Part shown: piece by piece, positions 43,002 through 51,013 of the stretch
How the letters are laid out: each line of letters starts with the position of its first letter
How positions within the stretch are numbered: position 1 is the stretch's first letter
DNA from: Desulfosporosinus sp. OT
GTDB lineage: Bacteria > Bacillota > Desulfitobacteriia > Desulfitobacteriales > Desulfitobacteriaceae
Direction of reading: 5' to 3'
DNA length: 64,000 nucleotides
Assembly: GCF_000224515.1 (NCBI RefSeq)
Contig: NZ_AGAF01000229.1
Location: forward strand, 1-64,000
Translations under genes and position numbers: made by a program
Notes under the pieces: model-generated
Seen by the model: the letters and a program-made list of their open reading frames with translations, nothing else
What the model was told of the DNA's origin: nothing
The model's database searches: none

Positions 43002-44087
43002 TTACCTCGACATTTCTGAACACTCATGAGAGCATTTGGCAAAGAAATAATGGGATGTTCCCAAAGGCATAACCGAAATGTTCACATCTGAGTAGCCCGT
43101 TTGCTGCAGAAGCGTAAGAATTTCTTGTTCAGTTGGTAACCCTTGAAATCCCTGATGACAAGCTAGGAAGAAACTCATCAGATTCTGCGGCACATGTGTC
43201 CGAAATACTCGAATCGGTTCACCCTTTCGCACTGCTGTTAATATGCCCACTTGCCCATCTGGAGTCAGTAACCCTTTAATACTCGCTAGGAGCTGAATTC
43301 TTTGTTCTGGCGTGAAGTAGTAAATACTGTTATTTAGTAGGCAAAGATCAAACGTTCCTGACTCATCAAGAAGTCTCTCTTCATCTGCAAGCAGTTCATT
43401 TTCTTGCTGTTTCCTATCTTGTAAATTCCTAAGTGATAAAATATCTTCGCAAAGAATATGGATTCGCCCCCCAGTCTCTTTGGCGCGCTCCTGTGCTCTA
43501 GACGCGACAACAGGATTCATTTCAAGGCCTACACCGTGTAGGAGCGGAAACTCACATGCTAGCTTATTTAAATACAACCCTTCCCCACAGCCAAGATCCA
43601 AGACTTTTTGCCATTTCTCTCGCTGGCATTTAGACCGCAAAAATGGCCAGACAAAGGGCTCTGAGGCTAAAGAGGCTTTAGAAATTAATTCTTCCTCCAT
43701 GTCGGAACCAAAGACTAATTTCTCCTTTTGATTGCTTATGAGCTGCGGAAGCTCTGCAAACTCTATGCCCCAATGACTTACTAACTCCTTATACAAGGCC
43801 TCTAATCCACTATTTCTGTATTTATTGATTGCCTTTCCCAGTTTAGTAACTCGGAAGTATCCATTATTTTTGATGAGTAAGCCCTGGCAATAAGCCTGTT
43901 CTAACCAGTGATCCAAGAGAATCTTGTCCCAGCCCGGATGGAGGACCATTAGATCATCTACGTTTCCTTCTCGTTCTAATTCTGCCCAGAGATTTAACTC
44001 CATGCCAGTCTGCACGACCCATAAAAAACCCAGATGCTCCATTAGGGCTGTGGTTTTACCGAGCAATGCCAACATGCCTGCGTCCAA
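43002..44087 (-). CDS. SAM-dependent methyltransferase
   Basis: The 361-residue protein has an N-terminal winged-helix-like dimerisation part (about 1-100) and a class I methyltransferase domain with motif I VLDLGCGEGLYLNKLA, an acidic GVGLEMNP strand and DLCLLNNSIYYF as motif IV. The layout recalls O-methyltransferases of small molecules. Start is TTG seven bases after AAAGGAGG. It is coupled to an exporter permease gene, so it may modify or accompany the exported compound. Substrate unknown. Confidence 0.8.
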   Translation of the reverse strand: MDAGMLALLGKTTALMEHLGFLWVVQTGMELNLWAELEREGNVDDLMVLHPGWDKILLDHWLEQAYCQGLLIKNNGYFRVTKLGKAINKYRNSGLEALYKELVSHWGIEFAELPQLISNQKEKLVFGSDMEEELISKASLASEPFVWPFLRSKCQREKWQKVLDLGCGEGLYLNKLACEFPLLHGVGLEMNPVVASRAQERAKETGGRIHILCEDILSLRNLQDRKQQENELLADEERLLDESGTFDLCLLNNSIYYFTPEQRIQLLASIKGLLTPDGQVGILTAVRKGEPIRVFRTHVPQNLMSFFLACHQGFQGLPTEQEILTLLQQTGYSDVNISVMPLGTSHYFFAKCSHECSEMSR

Positions 44088-44134
44088 AATCGTTCCTCCT
44101 TTTGCTCATCCACAATTCTTCGCAATCGATCTAC

Positions 44135-44168
44135 TATAAAGCCCCTGTTAAGAAACAGGGGCTTTATA
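44135..44168. terminator. Perfect 15-bp hairpin, probable terminator
   Basis: TATAAAGCCCCTGTT and its exact complement surround a 4-base loop. It can end minus-strand transcription from the ABC genes at 44619-46345 before the methyltransferase gene; the A/T ends suit both directions. Confidence 0.65.
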
Positions 44169-44289
44169 CTTATCTCTAAATTAGATTAATGATCTAATTA
44201 CGAACTCCCTACAAAATATACTATGTCAGGACAAAATTCTTTTGTGCATGTATGTTAAAGTATTCAATTCCTTTAGAAAAAGCCCTTTG

Positions 44290-44605
44290 ACTTACATCAA
44301 AAGGCTGCGCTTTTCTCATACTTATCAGAAAGTATAACTTCGTTGCATACTGCAAGAAGGCTAATACGTGCGAAGACAGTGTCTGCAAGAAGGTTTAACT
44401 CGTGCGAAGACAGTGTCTTCGTGTCGTCTGTAACATAAGTGTAACCAACGGTTTCGCCTTCGCCAAGGCTTGGCGAAGCCGGGTTTCTTTATACTAGTCA
44501 GAAAGTATAAACTTCGTTTGTATACTTTCTGGAAGCATAAGTGCAACTAAGGCGGCCGCCTGCGCAAAGCTTGGCGCCAGCCAAGTTTTCTTTATCCTAG
44601 TTTAA
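44290..44605. repeat. Mosaic of palindromic intergenic repeats
   Basis: The dyad CGAAGACAGTGTCTTCG occurs once whole and once as a partial copy; TCAGAAAGTATAACTTCG and TCAGAAAGTATAAACTTCG are direct repeats; CTTCGCCAAGGCTTGGCGAAG and GCTTGGCGCCAGCCAAG are hairpins. The dyad and the last motif also occur at 19255-19400, in another intergenic gap. Confidence 0.75.
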
Positions 44606-44618
44606 ACGTATCACTTTC

Positions 44619-45428
44619 TTAAACGTGGATATCTTTCTTGCTAAAAATATATCCAGCAAGCACAATAAAAATAGTTGAAAGTCCGAACAATCCGAGGGTT
44701 GGAATGGTAGGAACCTCACCATCCAGGACCTCTTGGGGTCTAACCCAACCAAATATCGTCAGTTTTTTAACCCAGGAAAATCGATCATTAAGATCTGAAC
44801 AGACATCCAGAGCATAACATAAAAAGGTGAGACTGGAAGCACTCAAAATTGTATACTCTTCTACATCAAATAAGACCGAGAAAAATAAGCTGTAGGCGCC
44901 AACCGCTGAAAACAGAGCAAATCCCAGGATCCCCAGGCGAAAATATGACCATACATCGATCGGAATATTAAACAACATCATTTCTCCCCAAATCCCTAGC
45001 ACAGTCAAGCCCATCAGCAAGGTCAATCCACTTACCAGGACAGATACTTGAGTAACAAACACCTCTTGGCGCCCCACTGGAGAAGATAAAAGGTAAGCCA
45101 TCGCTCCGTGATCAACTAATTTTGTGATTAAAGCATCAGCCGTACTTATCGAATAAATTCCCATCACAAGCAACCAAACTCGGCCAAAGCATTGGGTAGA
45201 AACATAGGACTCGAAGCGATTAAGTTCACTTGCTGAAGAAACACCAAAGACACGTTTCACAGAATTCGGCAGATTCATCGCTAATTCAGTCGCGACCATA
45301 GACTGAGAAATTGTAGGATAGACTCCGATCAATAGAAGATTATAGAACGATAGCCCAGTTGCGTAGTTTATCGCTTTCTTGCCCTGTTGTTTAAGCATAG
45401 CGTAAAATAATGTCTGATTCAGAAGCAT
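44619..45428 (-). CDS. ABC-2-type permease subunit, paralogue B
   Basis: The 269-residue protein has about six membrane spans and is a paralogue of 42187-42996. Its start overlaps the end of the ATPase gene by ten bases, so it is the direct partner of that ATPase. The pair forms an ABC exporter of the drug/antibiotic or lipid type; substrate unknown. Confidence 0.85.
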   Translation of the reverse strand: MLLNQTLFYAMLKQQGKKAINYATGLSFYNLLLIGVYPTISQSMVATELAMNLPNSVKRVFGVSSASELNRFESYVSTQCFGRVWLLVMGIYSISTADALITKLVDHGAMAYLLSSPVGRQEVFVTQVSVLVSGLTLLMGLTVLGIWGEMMLFNIPIDVWSYFRLGILGFALFSAVGAYSLFFSVLFDVEEYTILSASSLTFLCYALDVCSDLNDRFSWVKKLTIFGWVRPQEVLDGEVPTIPTLGLFGLSTIFIVLAGYIFSKKDIHV

Positions 45429-46345
45429 CCCTCCCCTTCATAAAAATGCATGAACGCTTCTTCTAATTCTGTCGTCTTCTGAGAAAACTCCTTAACATTC
45501 ACCTGAGCGAGTCCACTTAAAAGCGGGTTTAAATCTCCCTGTACTTCAACCGATAGACCTGTTCCCTTAACCGCGACAATTGCTAAGCCGTGCTCACGAA
45601 GAAGTTGTACTTGCCCTTCATCTTCAACCGTTATCTCAAAGGTTCTGTGCTGAGCCTGCCGAAGTTTTTGAATGTCCTCCACCGCAGCCAATTTACCGTC
45701 CCGAATGATTCCCACCCGATCACAGGTCCGCTCCACCTCTGGAAACATATGCGAGGAAATAAAAATAGTCTTTCCCTGGCATTTTTCTTCCAAAACCAAA
45801 TCAACAAATACTTTTTGCATAAGCGGATCTAAACCTGAAGTCGGTTCATCCAAAATTAGAACCTCAGAATCCAACATCAGAGCGTAAATGATTCCTAATT
45901 TTTGTTTCATTCCTTTGGACATTTTTTTAATAGGCTGTTTCAGATTGAGATCTAAGCGTTCACTAAGGACATCTCGGCGTTTCTGGTAAATCGGTCGATC
46001 CCCATGCATTCCTGACATCAGATTTAAAAACTCTAAGCCAGACATCTGCTCCAGGAAATTCATTTCGCCTGGTAGATAACTCACGATCGCCTTTACAGCC
46101 AAGGAATTTTGCCAGCAATCAAGTCCCTTAATCTGAGCAAAACCAGCATCTGGTTTTATAAAACCCATAAGATGACGAATCATTGTTGTCTTCCCCGCAC
46201 CATTGGGACCCAAAAAGCCAAATACTTCTCCTTTATTGACTTGGAAGGTTACTTCTTTAATTCCTCTAATCTTGTTAGTTTCTTTCCACTTAGTTTTACT
46301 TTTATCTTCTGGATATAGTTTAGTTATTCCTTCAACTTTAATCAT
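45419..46345 (-). CDS. ABC exporter ATPase
   Basis: The 308-residue ATPase has Walker A GPNGAGKTT, signature MSKGMKQKLG, Walker B VLILDEPTSGLDP and a C-terminal extension (DUF4162-like) usual in ABC-2 exporters such as CcmA/DrrA. Its gene overlaps the permease gene. The two form one exporter; the second permease at 42187 may belong to the same complex. Confidence 0.92.
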   Translation of the reverse strand: MIKVEGITKLYPEDKSKTKWKETNKIRGIKEVTFQVNKGEVFGFLGPNGAGKTTMIRHLMGFIKPDAGFAQIKGLDCWQNSLAVKAIVSYLPGEMNFLEQMSGLEFLNLMSGMHGDRPIYQKRRDVLSERLDLNLKQPIKKMSKGMKQKLGIIYALMLDSEVLILDEPTSGLDPLMQKVFVDLVLEEKCQGKTIFISSHMFPEVERTCDRVGIIRDGKLAAVEDIQKLRQAQHRTFEITVEDEGQVQLLREHGLAIVAVKGTGLSVEVQGDLNPLLSGLAQVNVKEFSQKTTELEEAFMHFYEGEGCF

Positions 46346-46485
46346 CTATAATCTCCGCCCTATTGAATTATTTGTGTCGCTATCCACCTCTAATTTCCCT
46401 ATATATCGCTCTAATACAAGATACGCTCAATCTTTTTTTCTGTTCCATTGCTTCTTTATTCTGGTTTACCAAAGGAAAGGAATCA

Positions 46486-47817
46486 TTAATTTCTTTTTAT
46501 AAATCTTTTGACCCATTCAATAATTAAGAAACGCTCTTTAATAAACTGAAACCGAAACGGTTTTGCTAGCTCTACTACGCTCATGCTCGGATCAAGCTCA
46601 TGAACAATTCCCTGAAGCGTTAAGAGAGACTTTCCTATTAATACAAAATCTGAAGGAATCTCAATCCGATGATTAAATGCCATACTCAAAAGATCGTTGA
46701 CAAGCTCAGGAAGAGCGGTTTGAGCAATTGGAACATCTAGATGTTTCCTGCGTATTTCATCCAGATCCAGTCGCAGTTGATCTAGATCCACATTTTGAGG
46801 CACCACGCCGAGTTGTAACATCGCCTTCACCATAGACTTTGTGTCACGACAGGTCAAGGAACTGATTAAATTGGCAAAGCGACGTTTCATAAGCGGAGTT
46901 AGATTTCCTACAATCCCAAAATCAACAAAAGCGATTCTCTCTCCGGATAAAACAAAAATGTTTCCAGGATGGGGGTCTCCATGGAAGAAACCGTCCTTTA
47001 TGATTTGTTGAAGCAAGGCTTTACTTATGCGTGCGGCAATTATTTTCTCATTATAATGAAGGGCTGCAATTTTTTTCTGATCATTGAGTTTAACCCCATC
47101 AATATAAGTCATAGTTAGAACACGCCTAGTTGTAAACTTCCAGAAAATACGCGGGATTATGACCAAAGAATCACCCTCAAACCCTTGGGCCATTTTTTCA
47201 GCATTTTTCCCTTCAGTCGTGTAATCAAGTTCTTTTTCCAGCCATCTGGAAAATTCCTTAAGCATCCCATGAAGTGCATAATCTTTAGCCTTGGGAAGAC
47301 GTTGTTCAATCAGGGTTACAATATCCTGCATGATCTCTAAATCCGTGTGAATCACAGTGGAAATGTTGGGGCGTTGCACTTTTACTACCACGGGCTCTCC
47401 TGTGTGAAGTACTGCATAATGAACCTGACCAATTGATGCTGCGGCAAGAGGCAATGGAGAAAATTCACGGAAGAGTTCTGTAATCGGAGCACCCAGCTCC
47501 TGTTCAACCGTCCGTCGGACGTTTTCGAATCGAATCAACGGAGCTCTATCCTGAAGTTGTTCCAACTCCTTTAGTATCGGCTTAGGAATGATATCTGGCC
47601 GCGTGCTGGCAAATTGTCCTATTTTCATGAACGTCGGTCCCAGTTCACCCAAGACTTGACGAACGCTCTGCCCCAGTTGAACCAAGTCCATCTCCGCAGA
47701 GGCTCGGCTACCTCCTAAACCCAAATGCTCAAAAAGAATAAACCCGAATCCATTACGGATGAACACGGATACAATCTCTTGATAACGACGAAAATGTCGC
47801 AATGTCTGTTCAAGCAC
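46486..47817 (-). CDS. UbiB/AarF/ABC1-family protein kinase-like protein
   Basis: The 443-residue protein has the family marks: the N-terminal LGPTFMKIGQFASTRPD (KxGQ) motif, AAASIGQVHYAVL in place of a P-loop, PVVVKVQRP lysine, DGFFHGDPHPGNIFV and FVDFGIVGNL. Two C-terminal hydrophobic segments seen in many members are weak here. Members act in quinone or lipid metabolism and are atypical kinases/ATPases. Start is GTG after AAAAGGAG. It stands alone. Confidence 0.93.
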   Translation of the reverse strand: MLEQTLRHFRRYQEIVSVFIRNGFGFILFEHLGLGGSRASAEMDLVQLGQSVRQVLGELGPTFMKIGQFASTRPDIIPKPILKELEQLQDRAPLIRFENVRRTVEQELGAPITELFREFSPLPLAAASIGQVHYAVLHTGEPVVVKVQRPNISTVIHTDLEIMQDIVTLIEQRLPKAKDYALHGMLKEFSRWLEKELDYTTEGKNAEKMAQGFEGDSLVIIPRIFWKFTTRRVLTMTYIDGVKLNDQKKIAALHYNEKIIAARISKALLQQIIKDGFFHGDPHPGNIFVLSGERIAFVDFGIVGNLTPLMKRRFANLISSLTCRDTKSMVKAMLQLGVVPQNVDLDQLRLDLDEIRRKHLDVPIAQTALPELVNDLLSMAFNHRIEIPSDFVLIGKSLLTLQGIVHELDPSMSVVELAKPFRFQFIKERFLIIEWVKRFIKRN

Positions 47818-47912
47818 GAGAACGCGCTCCTTTTTTATCTTTATGCAAGCTTACTCATACTCTCATGATATTCCCACATGTTCCAGAGTGTTTCTGAGGG
47901 CGATCGGCAATC

Positions 47913-47962
47913 TAAAAAAGAGAGTCTTTCACACGCGAAGGCGGTAAAAGACTCTCTTTTTA
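47913..47962. terminator. Bidirectional terminator
   Basis: AAAAAGAGAGTCTTT and AAAGACTCTCTTTTT pair around a G-rich loop and provide U-tracts in both directions, just beyond the stop of the lipoprotein gene. Confidence 0.85.
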
Positions 47963-47984
47963 GATAAATTCATAGACAAACAAC

Positions 47985-48586
47985 TTACTTTAATGAATCT
48001 AGAACCTGTTGATACATATCCTGTGGATTTAAGCCGTTCCCAGCTGGCCTGCCACCTGTCCCATTGACTGTTGCGCCACCATTCCCACTGCCATTTCCGC
48101 CGCCTGCTCCCCCTTGTGGGTAGTTTCCCTTAGATGAGTTTTCATTTGAGTTATTAGCGTTTTGGCTATTTCCATTGGAACTCTCCGTGTGGTTAAAGAA
48201 CTTTTTTGTTGGTCTGTAAAAACAGCGTTAATTGCATCAGCTTTTTGTTGTAAAATATCTTGACTTGCATTCGGCGTATTGATCAATTCTTGCAAAATTG
48301 GTTTAAGCTTTTCTTTCTGGTCACTGGTTAAAGGGTTTTGTTGATCATTTTCTAGGCGACGTATTTCCATTGCAGCCGTTAACGCTGGATTACGTACTCT
48401 CTGCCCCTGGCCTGGTTGTCCCTGATTTGTTTGCCCTTGGGTTGCTTGTTCCTGATTTGTTGATTGTGCAGTGGTTGCTTTACTTGAACTACATCCAACG
48501 GTTCCGATCGACACGATCAGCAATAGTATCCCAACCAGTATCCAAGGTTTGCTCGAAAATCCTTGGATTTTATTTTGCTTTTCCAT
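47985..48586 (-). pseudogene. Lipoprotein gene with a frameshift in an A6 tract
   Basis: The gene starts at 48586 with a lipoprotein signal (SIGTVGC, C32), then a Gln/Thr/Gly-rich linker and a helical part (LTSDQKEKLKPILQELI). As written it continues into an unnatural tail and stops at 48029. Adding one A to the run of six (T run at 48202-48207) opens another frame that reads NHTESSNGNSQNANNSN, a Gly-rich stretch and NPQDMYQQVLDSLK, stopping at 47985 for 200 residues in all. The restored C-terminus is far more protein-like. It may be slippage in a homopolymer, decay or a sequence error. Family not recognised. Confidence 0.7.
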
Positions 48587-48827
48587 TTTTGATTAACACC
48601 CCCCTGATCAAAACAAGGTTTTGTAATTTATTGGTTTTTCCTTACATTAGTTCGTTAAGCTACCATATAGGCCATTACATCCTTACTATTTTCTAACTAA
48701 CGCTTCAACACTCCCTTTCAACTTTATGATTAAGAATATAACTAAAATTTAGTAGAAATGTGATTAGCATCTCAAGATTTTATTAAGATTCTGGGCTCTG
48801 CCACTCCTCTCAGAATTTGCGAGTTTT

Positions 48828-49541
48828 CTACAGCTTACTTAAAATAATTGTACGCACTTTTTCGTGCAACCCATTAATCTGTTCTTTTGTGAGGTCATAA
48901 GTCTCAATAGGCTCCGATATTACCATTTCAACTTCTGCAGGTTTTATTAAAAAACCGCTTTCTTCCATGAGTTTAAAGCTTCCTTTAATCGTAACAGGAA
49001 CAATAGGGACGTTTGCCTTTATTGCTATTCTTAAACTACCAGCTTTAAATTCCCCCATTGTATTCCCTTTCGAGCGGGTTCCTTCCGGAAAGATCACCAT
49101 TGAATATCCTTTTTTTAAATAGTCTGCAGCCTGATTCATAACCCGTAGGGATTGACGCATGTCATGCCGATCCAGAAATAAACAGTTCATTTGCTTCATC
49201 CATTTGGATATTATCGGGATTTTTAATATTTCAACTTTCGCAATAAATGCTTTAGGTTTATCAATACAGCCCAAAAATATCGGTATATCAAAATTGCCCT
49301 GGTGATTACTCACGAATAAAACTGTACGATCCAAAGGAACATTCTCCGCCCCAATCACTGTAACCTTGGCACCAGCAAAGTTTAGTAAATCCTTTGCCCA
49401 TTTTGATGCTACCGAATTTACTAGTTTATCTCGTTCATTAATTTTCTGCTTTTCTAAAAGACTATTAACTTTAAAATACGAAGGCATAATCTTTATCAGA
49501 TAAAGCCAAAAATAAGCAAACCAAACTATCGTACGAAACAT
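48828..49541 (-). CDS. 1-acylglycerol-3-phosphate acyltransferase (PlsC type)
   Basis: The 237-residue protein acylates lysophosphatidate in phospholipid synthesis. It has the catalytic HX4D motif (H80, D85 in SNHQGNFD), the substrate-binding FPEGTRS (about 151-157), and an N-terminal hydrophobic membrane anchor (TIVWFAYFWLYLIKI). Its start has no strong ribosome-binding site. No other lipid gene is beside it. Confidence 0.92.
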   Translation of the reverse strand: MFRTIVWFAYFWLYLIKIMPSYFKVNSLLEKQKINERDKLVNSVASKWAKDLLNFAGAKVTVIGAENVPLDRTVLFVSNHQGNFDIPIFLGCIDKPKAFIAKVEILKIPIISKWMKQMNCLFLDRHDMRQSLRVMNQAADYLKKGYSMVIFPEGTRSKGNTMGEFKAGSLRIAIKANVPIVPVTIKGSFKLMEESGFLIKPAEVEMVISEPIETYDLTKEQINGLHEKVRTIILSKL

Positions 49542-49685
49542 AGTTTCACTCCTATCATAACTATGATTATTAGTTATGAATTTGTTTTGTCGATTTCCTC
49601 AACAATCATATTATACCTCTTCCTTTGTAGTAAGCATAGAAATCAGGCCTGCAACAAGACTCCTGTTGCTTTCATCCGCTTTAAA

Positions 49686-49726
49686 TAGGAATGGAGACAT
49701 AGCTAAAGGTTTATGTCCCCATTCCC
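49686..49726 (-). terminator. Hairpin after the nitroreductase gene
   Basis: GGAATGG.GACATA and its near-complement form a stem around an AGCTAAAGG loop, about 80 bases beyond the nitroreductase stop. The U-tract is weak. Confidence 0.45.
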
Positions 49727-49805
49727 TACTCAATCTTATAAAATAATTCGCTGGGTATTTTCTGTAATACACAAATACTAATTTCATCTCAGTTCATCTT
49801 TATCT

Positions 49806-50361
49806 TTATTTGACGTAAGTAACTACATTTTTCTTTCTGGGTGCAGCATCAGGTTGATCGCCTTTCCGATAGCCGAGTGCTACTGAATATAAAGGCCGAT
49901 ACCCTTCCTGAACACCAAGAAGTTTTTTATATTTTGATCCGTTTTCGTTGCCAAAAACAAATAGTCCAAAGTGAATCCAGCAGGCAGCCAGGCCAATAGA
50001 TTCAGCCGCAAGTAAGATATTCTGAGTTGCAGCAGCACAGTCAGCAGGCATCCACGGGCTTTCATCACCACAAACAAGGATAACTGTTGGCGCCTTATAA
50101 AATGCATTAAATTCTTGATTATTGGCTAGTTCTCTAATAAATTGCATTTCATAATTTTTTACAGCTGCTTTGGCAGCTTCGCTTAATTCGTTAATCAGCT
50201 CTGCTTTCTGTATAACTAATAAACTGCCAAGATTGAGATCCGGCGTTAGGTGCGTACTGAGCAGCTTCCAAAACAGTTTCCAATTCGTTGTCCTTGATTT
50301 GCTTGTCACTGAAACTTCGGATACTTCTACGACTTTTTATTACTTTCAAAATTTCATTCAT
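49806..50361 (-). pseudogene. Frameshifted nitroreductase-family gene
   Basis: From the ATG at 50361 (after GGAGG) the protein reads MNEILKVIKSRRSIRSFSDK and APNAGSQSWQF, the FMN-binding start of nitroreductases. The frame then fails, but the next frame continues VIQKAELINELSEAAK, then PADCAAATQNILLAAESIGL, GLAACWIHFG and VALGYRKGDQP to the normal end. Removing one A near 50217 joins them (WQFIVIQKAEL) to a protein of about 184 residues. It is either a real inactivating insertion or a sequence error. Substrate unknown. Confidence 0.8.
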
Positions 50362-50511
50362 TCTTAAGTAACCTCCAATATAATCGTTTCCAATTTTGTC
50401 TCTGGATAACCTTACGACACTTTTCGTCACCATTTCTAGTGAATAATTTTCTCTTTCTAAATGATAGCATTTGCTAACCTCTAACACCTCTATAACAACC
50501 AGTTTTTAACC

Positions 50512-50549
50512 AAAAAAATCCTCCGTCTGATGTCAAAACGAAGGATTTT
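50512..50549 (-). terminator. Intrinsic terminator of the Toprim gene
   Basis: On the minus strand AAAATCCTTCGT and ACGGAGGATTTT pair and are followed by seven U residues. It lies 45 bases after the Toprim protein stop. Confidence 0.85.
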
Positions 50550-50594
50550 CCTTTCTGATTTTTGTTGATTTGCTTTGTCAACCATTCCTATCTG

Positions 50595-50936
50595 CTAAAT
50601 ATCTTCGTCTTTCGGCATCTTAATCGCAAAGTGCGCTCCTTCAAGGATCTGTGCTAATACGTTCAATGGGGTAGTCGCCACTTCACGGTACATCCGGTGG
50701 GTGTATAGGTGACGAACGTTGGGAAACTCTTGTTTAAATAATCTCCTTGCCTTATCGCCGGCATGATCGGCATCCAGGAGAACGCAAACTTCATCATCAC
50801 TGAATTCAGCGATTAATTGTTCCAACTTATCCGGCCCTAATGTCCCATTAGTACAAGCAATCTCCACGGGTTCATCCAGAAGTTGCTGCAAACGCTGTTT
50901 GTCTGTTTTTCCTTCTACTATAATAACTCTACCCAT
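50595..50936 (-). CDS. Small Toprim-domain protein
   Basis: The 113-residue protein is a lone Toprim domain: IIVEGKTDKQRL with E8 and LLDADHAGDKAR with D55/D57, the metal-binding acids. Stand-alone Toprim proteins of this size are related to RNase M5 and to primase fragments; the substrate is unknown. It is about 70 bases downstream of the M3 peptidase gene on the same strand and before a good terminator, so they may be co-transcribed. Confidence 0.88.
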   Translation of the reverse strand: MGRVIIVEGKTDKQRLQQLLDEPVEIACTNGTLGPDKLEQLIAEFSDDEVCVLLDADHAGDKARRLFKQEFPNVRHLYTHRMYREVATTPLNVLAQILEGAHFAIKMPKDEDI

Positions 50937-51013
50937 TATCCCACCAATACTTTCAGCCCAAATAAAAAGTTATCCAGCGTAGCTTTTACTTTTTGCTGCT
51001 GAACTATGCTTCA

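Larger units (their letters stand above)
44088..44618. other. Repeat-filled intergenic region
   Basis: 530 bases without a gene, occupied by a terminator hairpin (44135-44168) and a mosaic of short palindromic repeats (44290-44605). A 61-codon minus-strand frame inside the repeats is not credible. Confidence 0.6.

Noticed and set aside
44361..44546. 61-codon minus-strand frame
   Set aside because: It is made wholly of palindromic repeat sequence.
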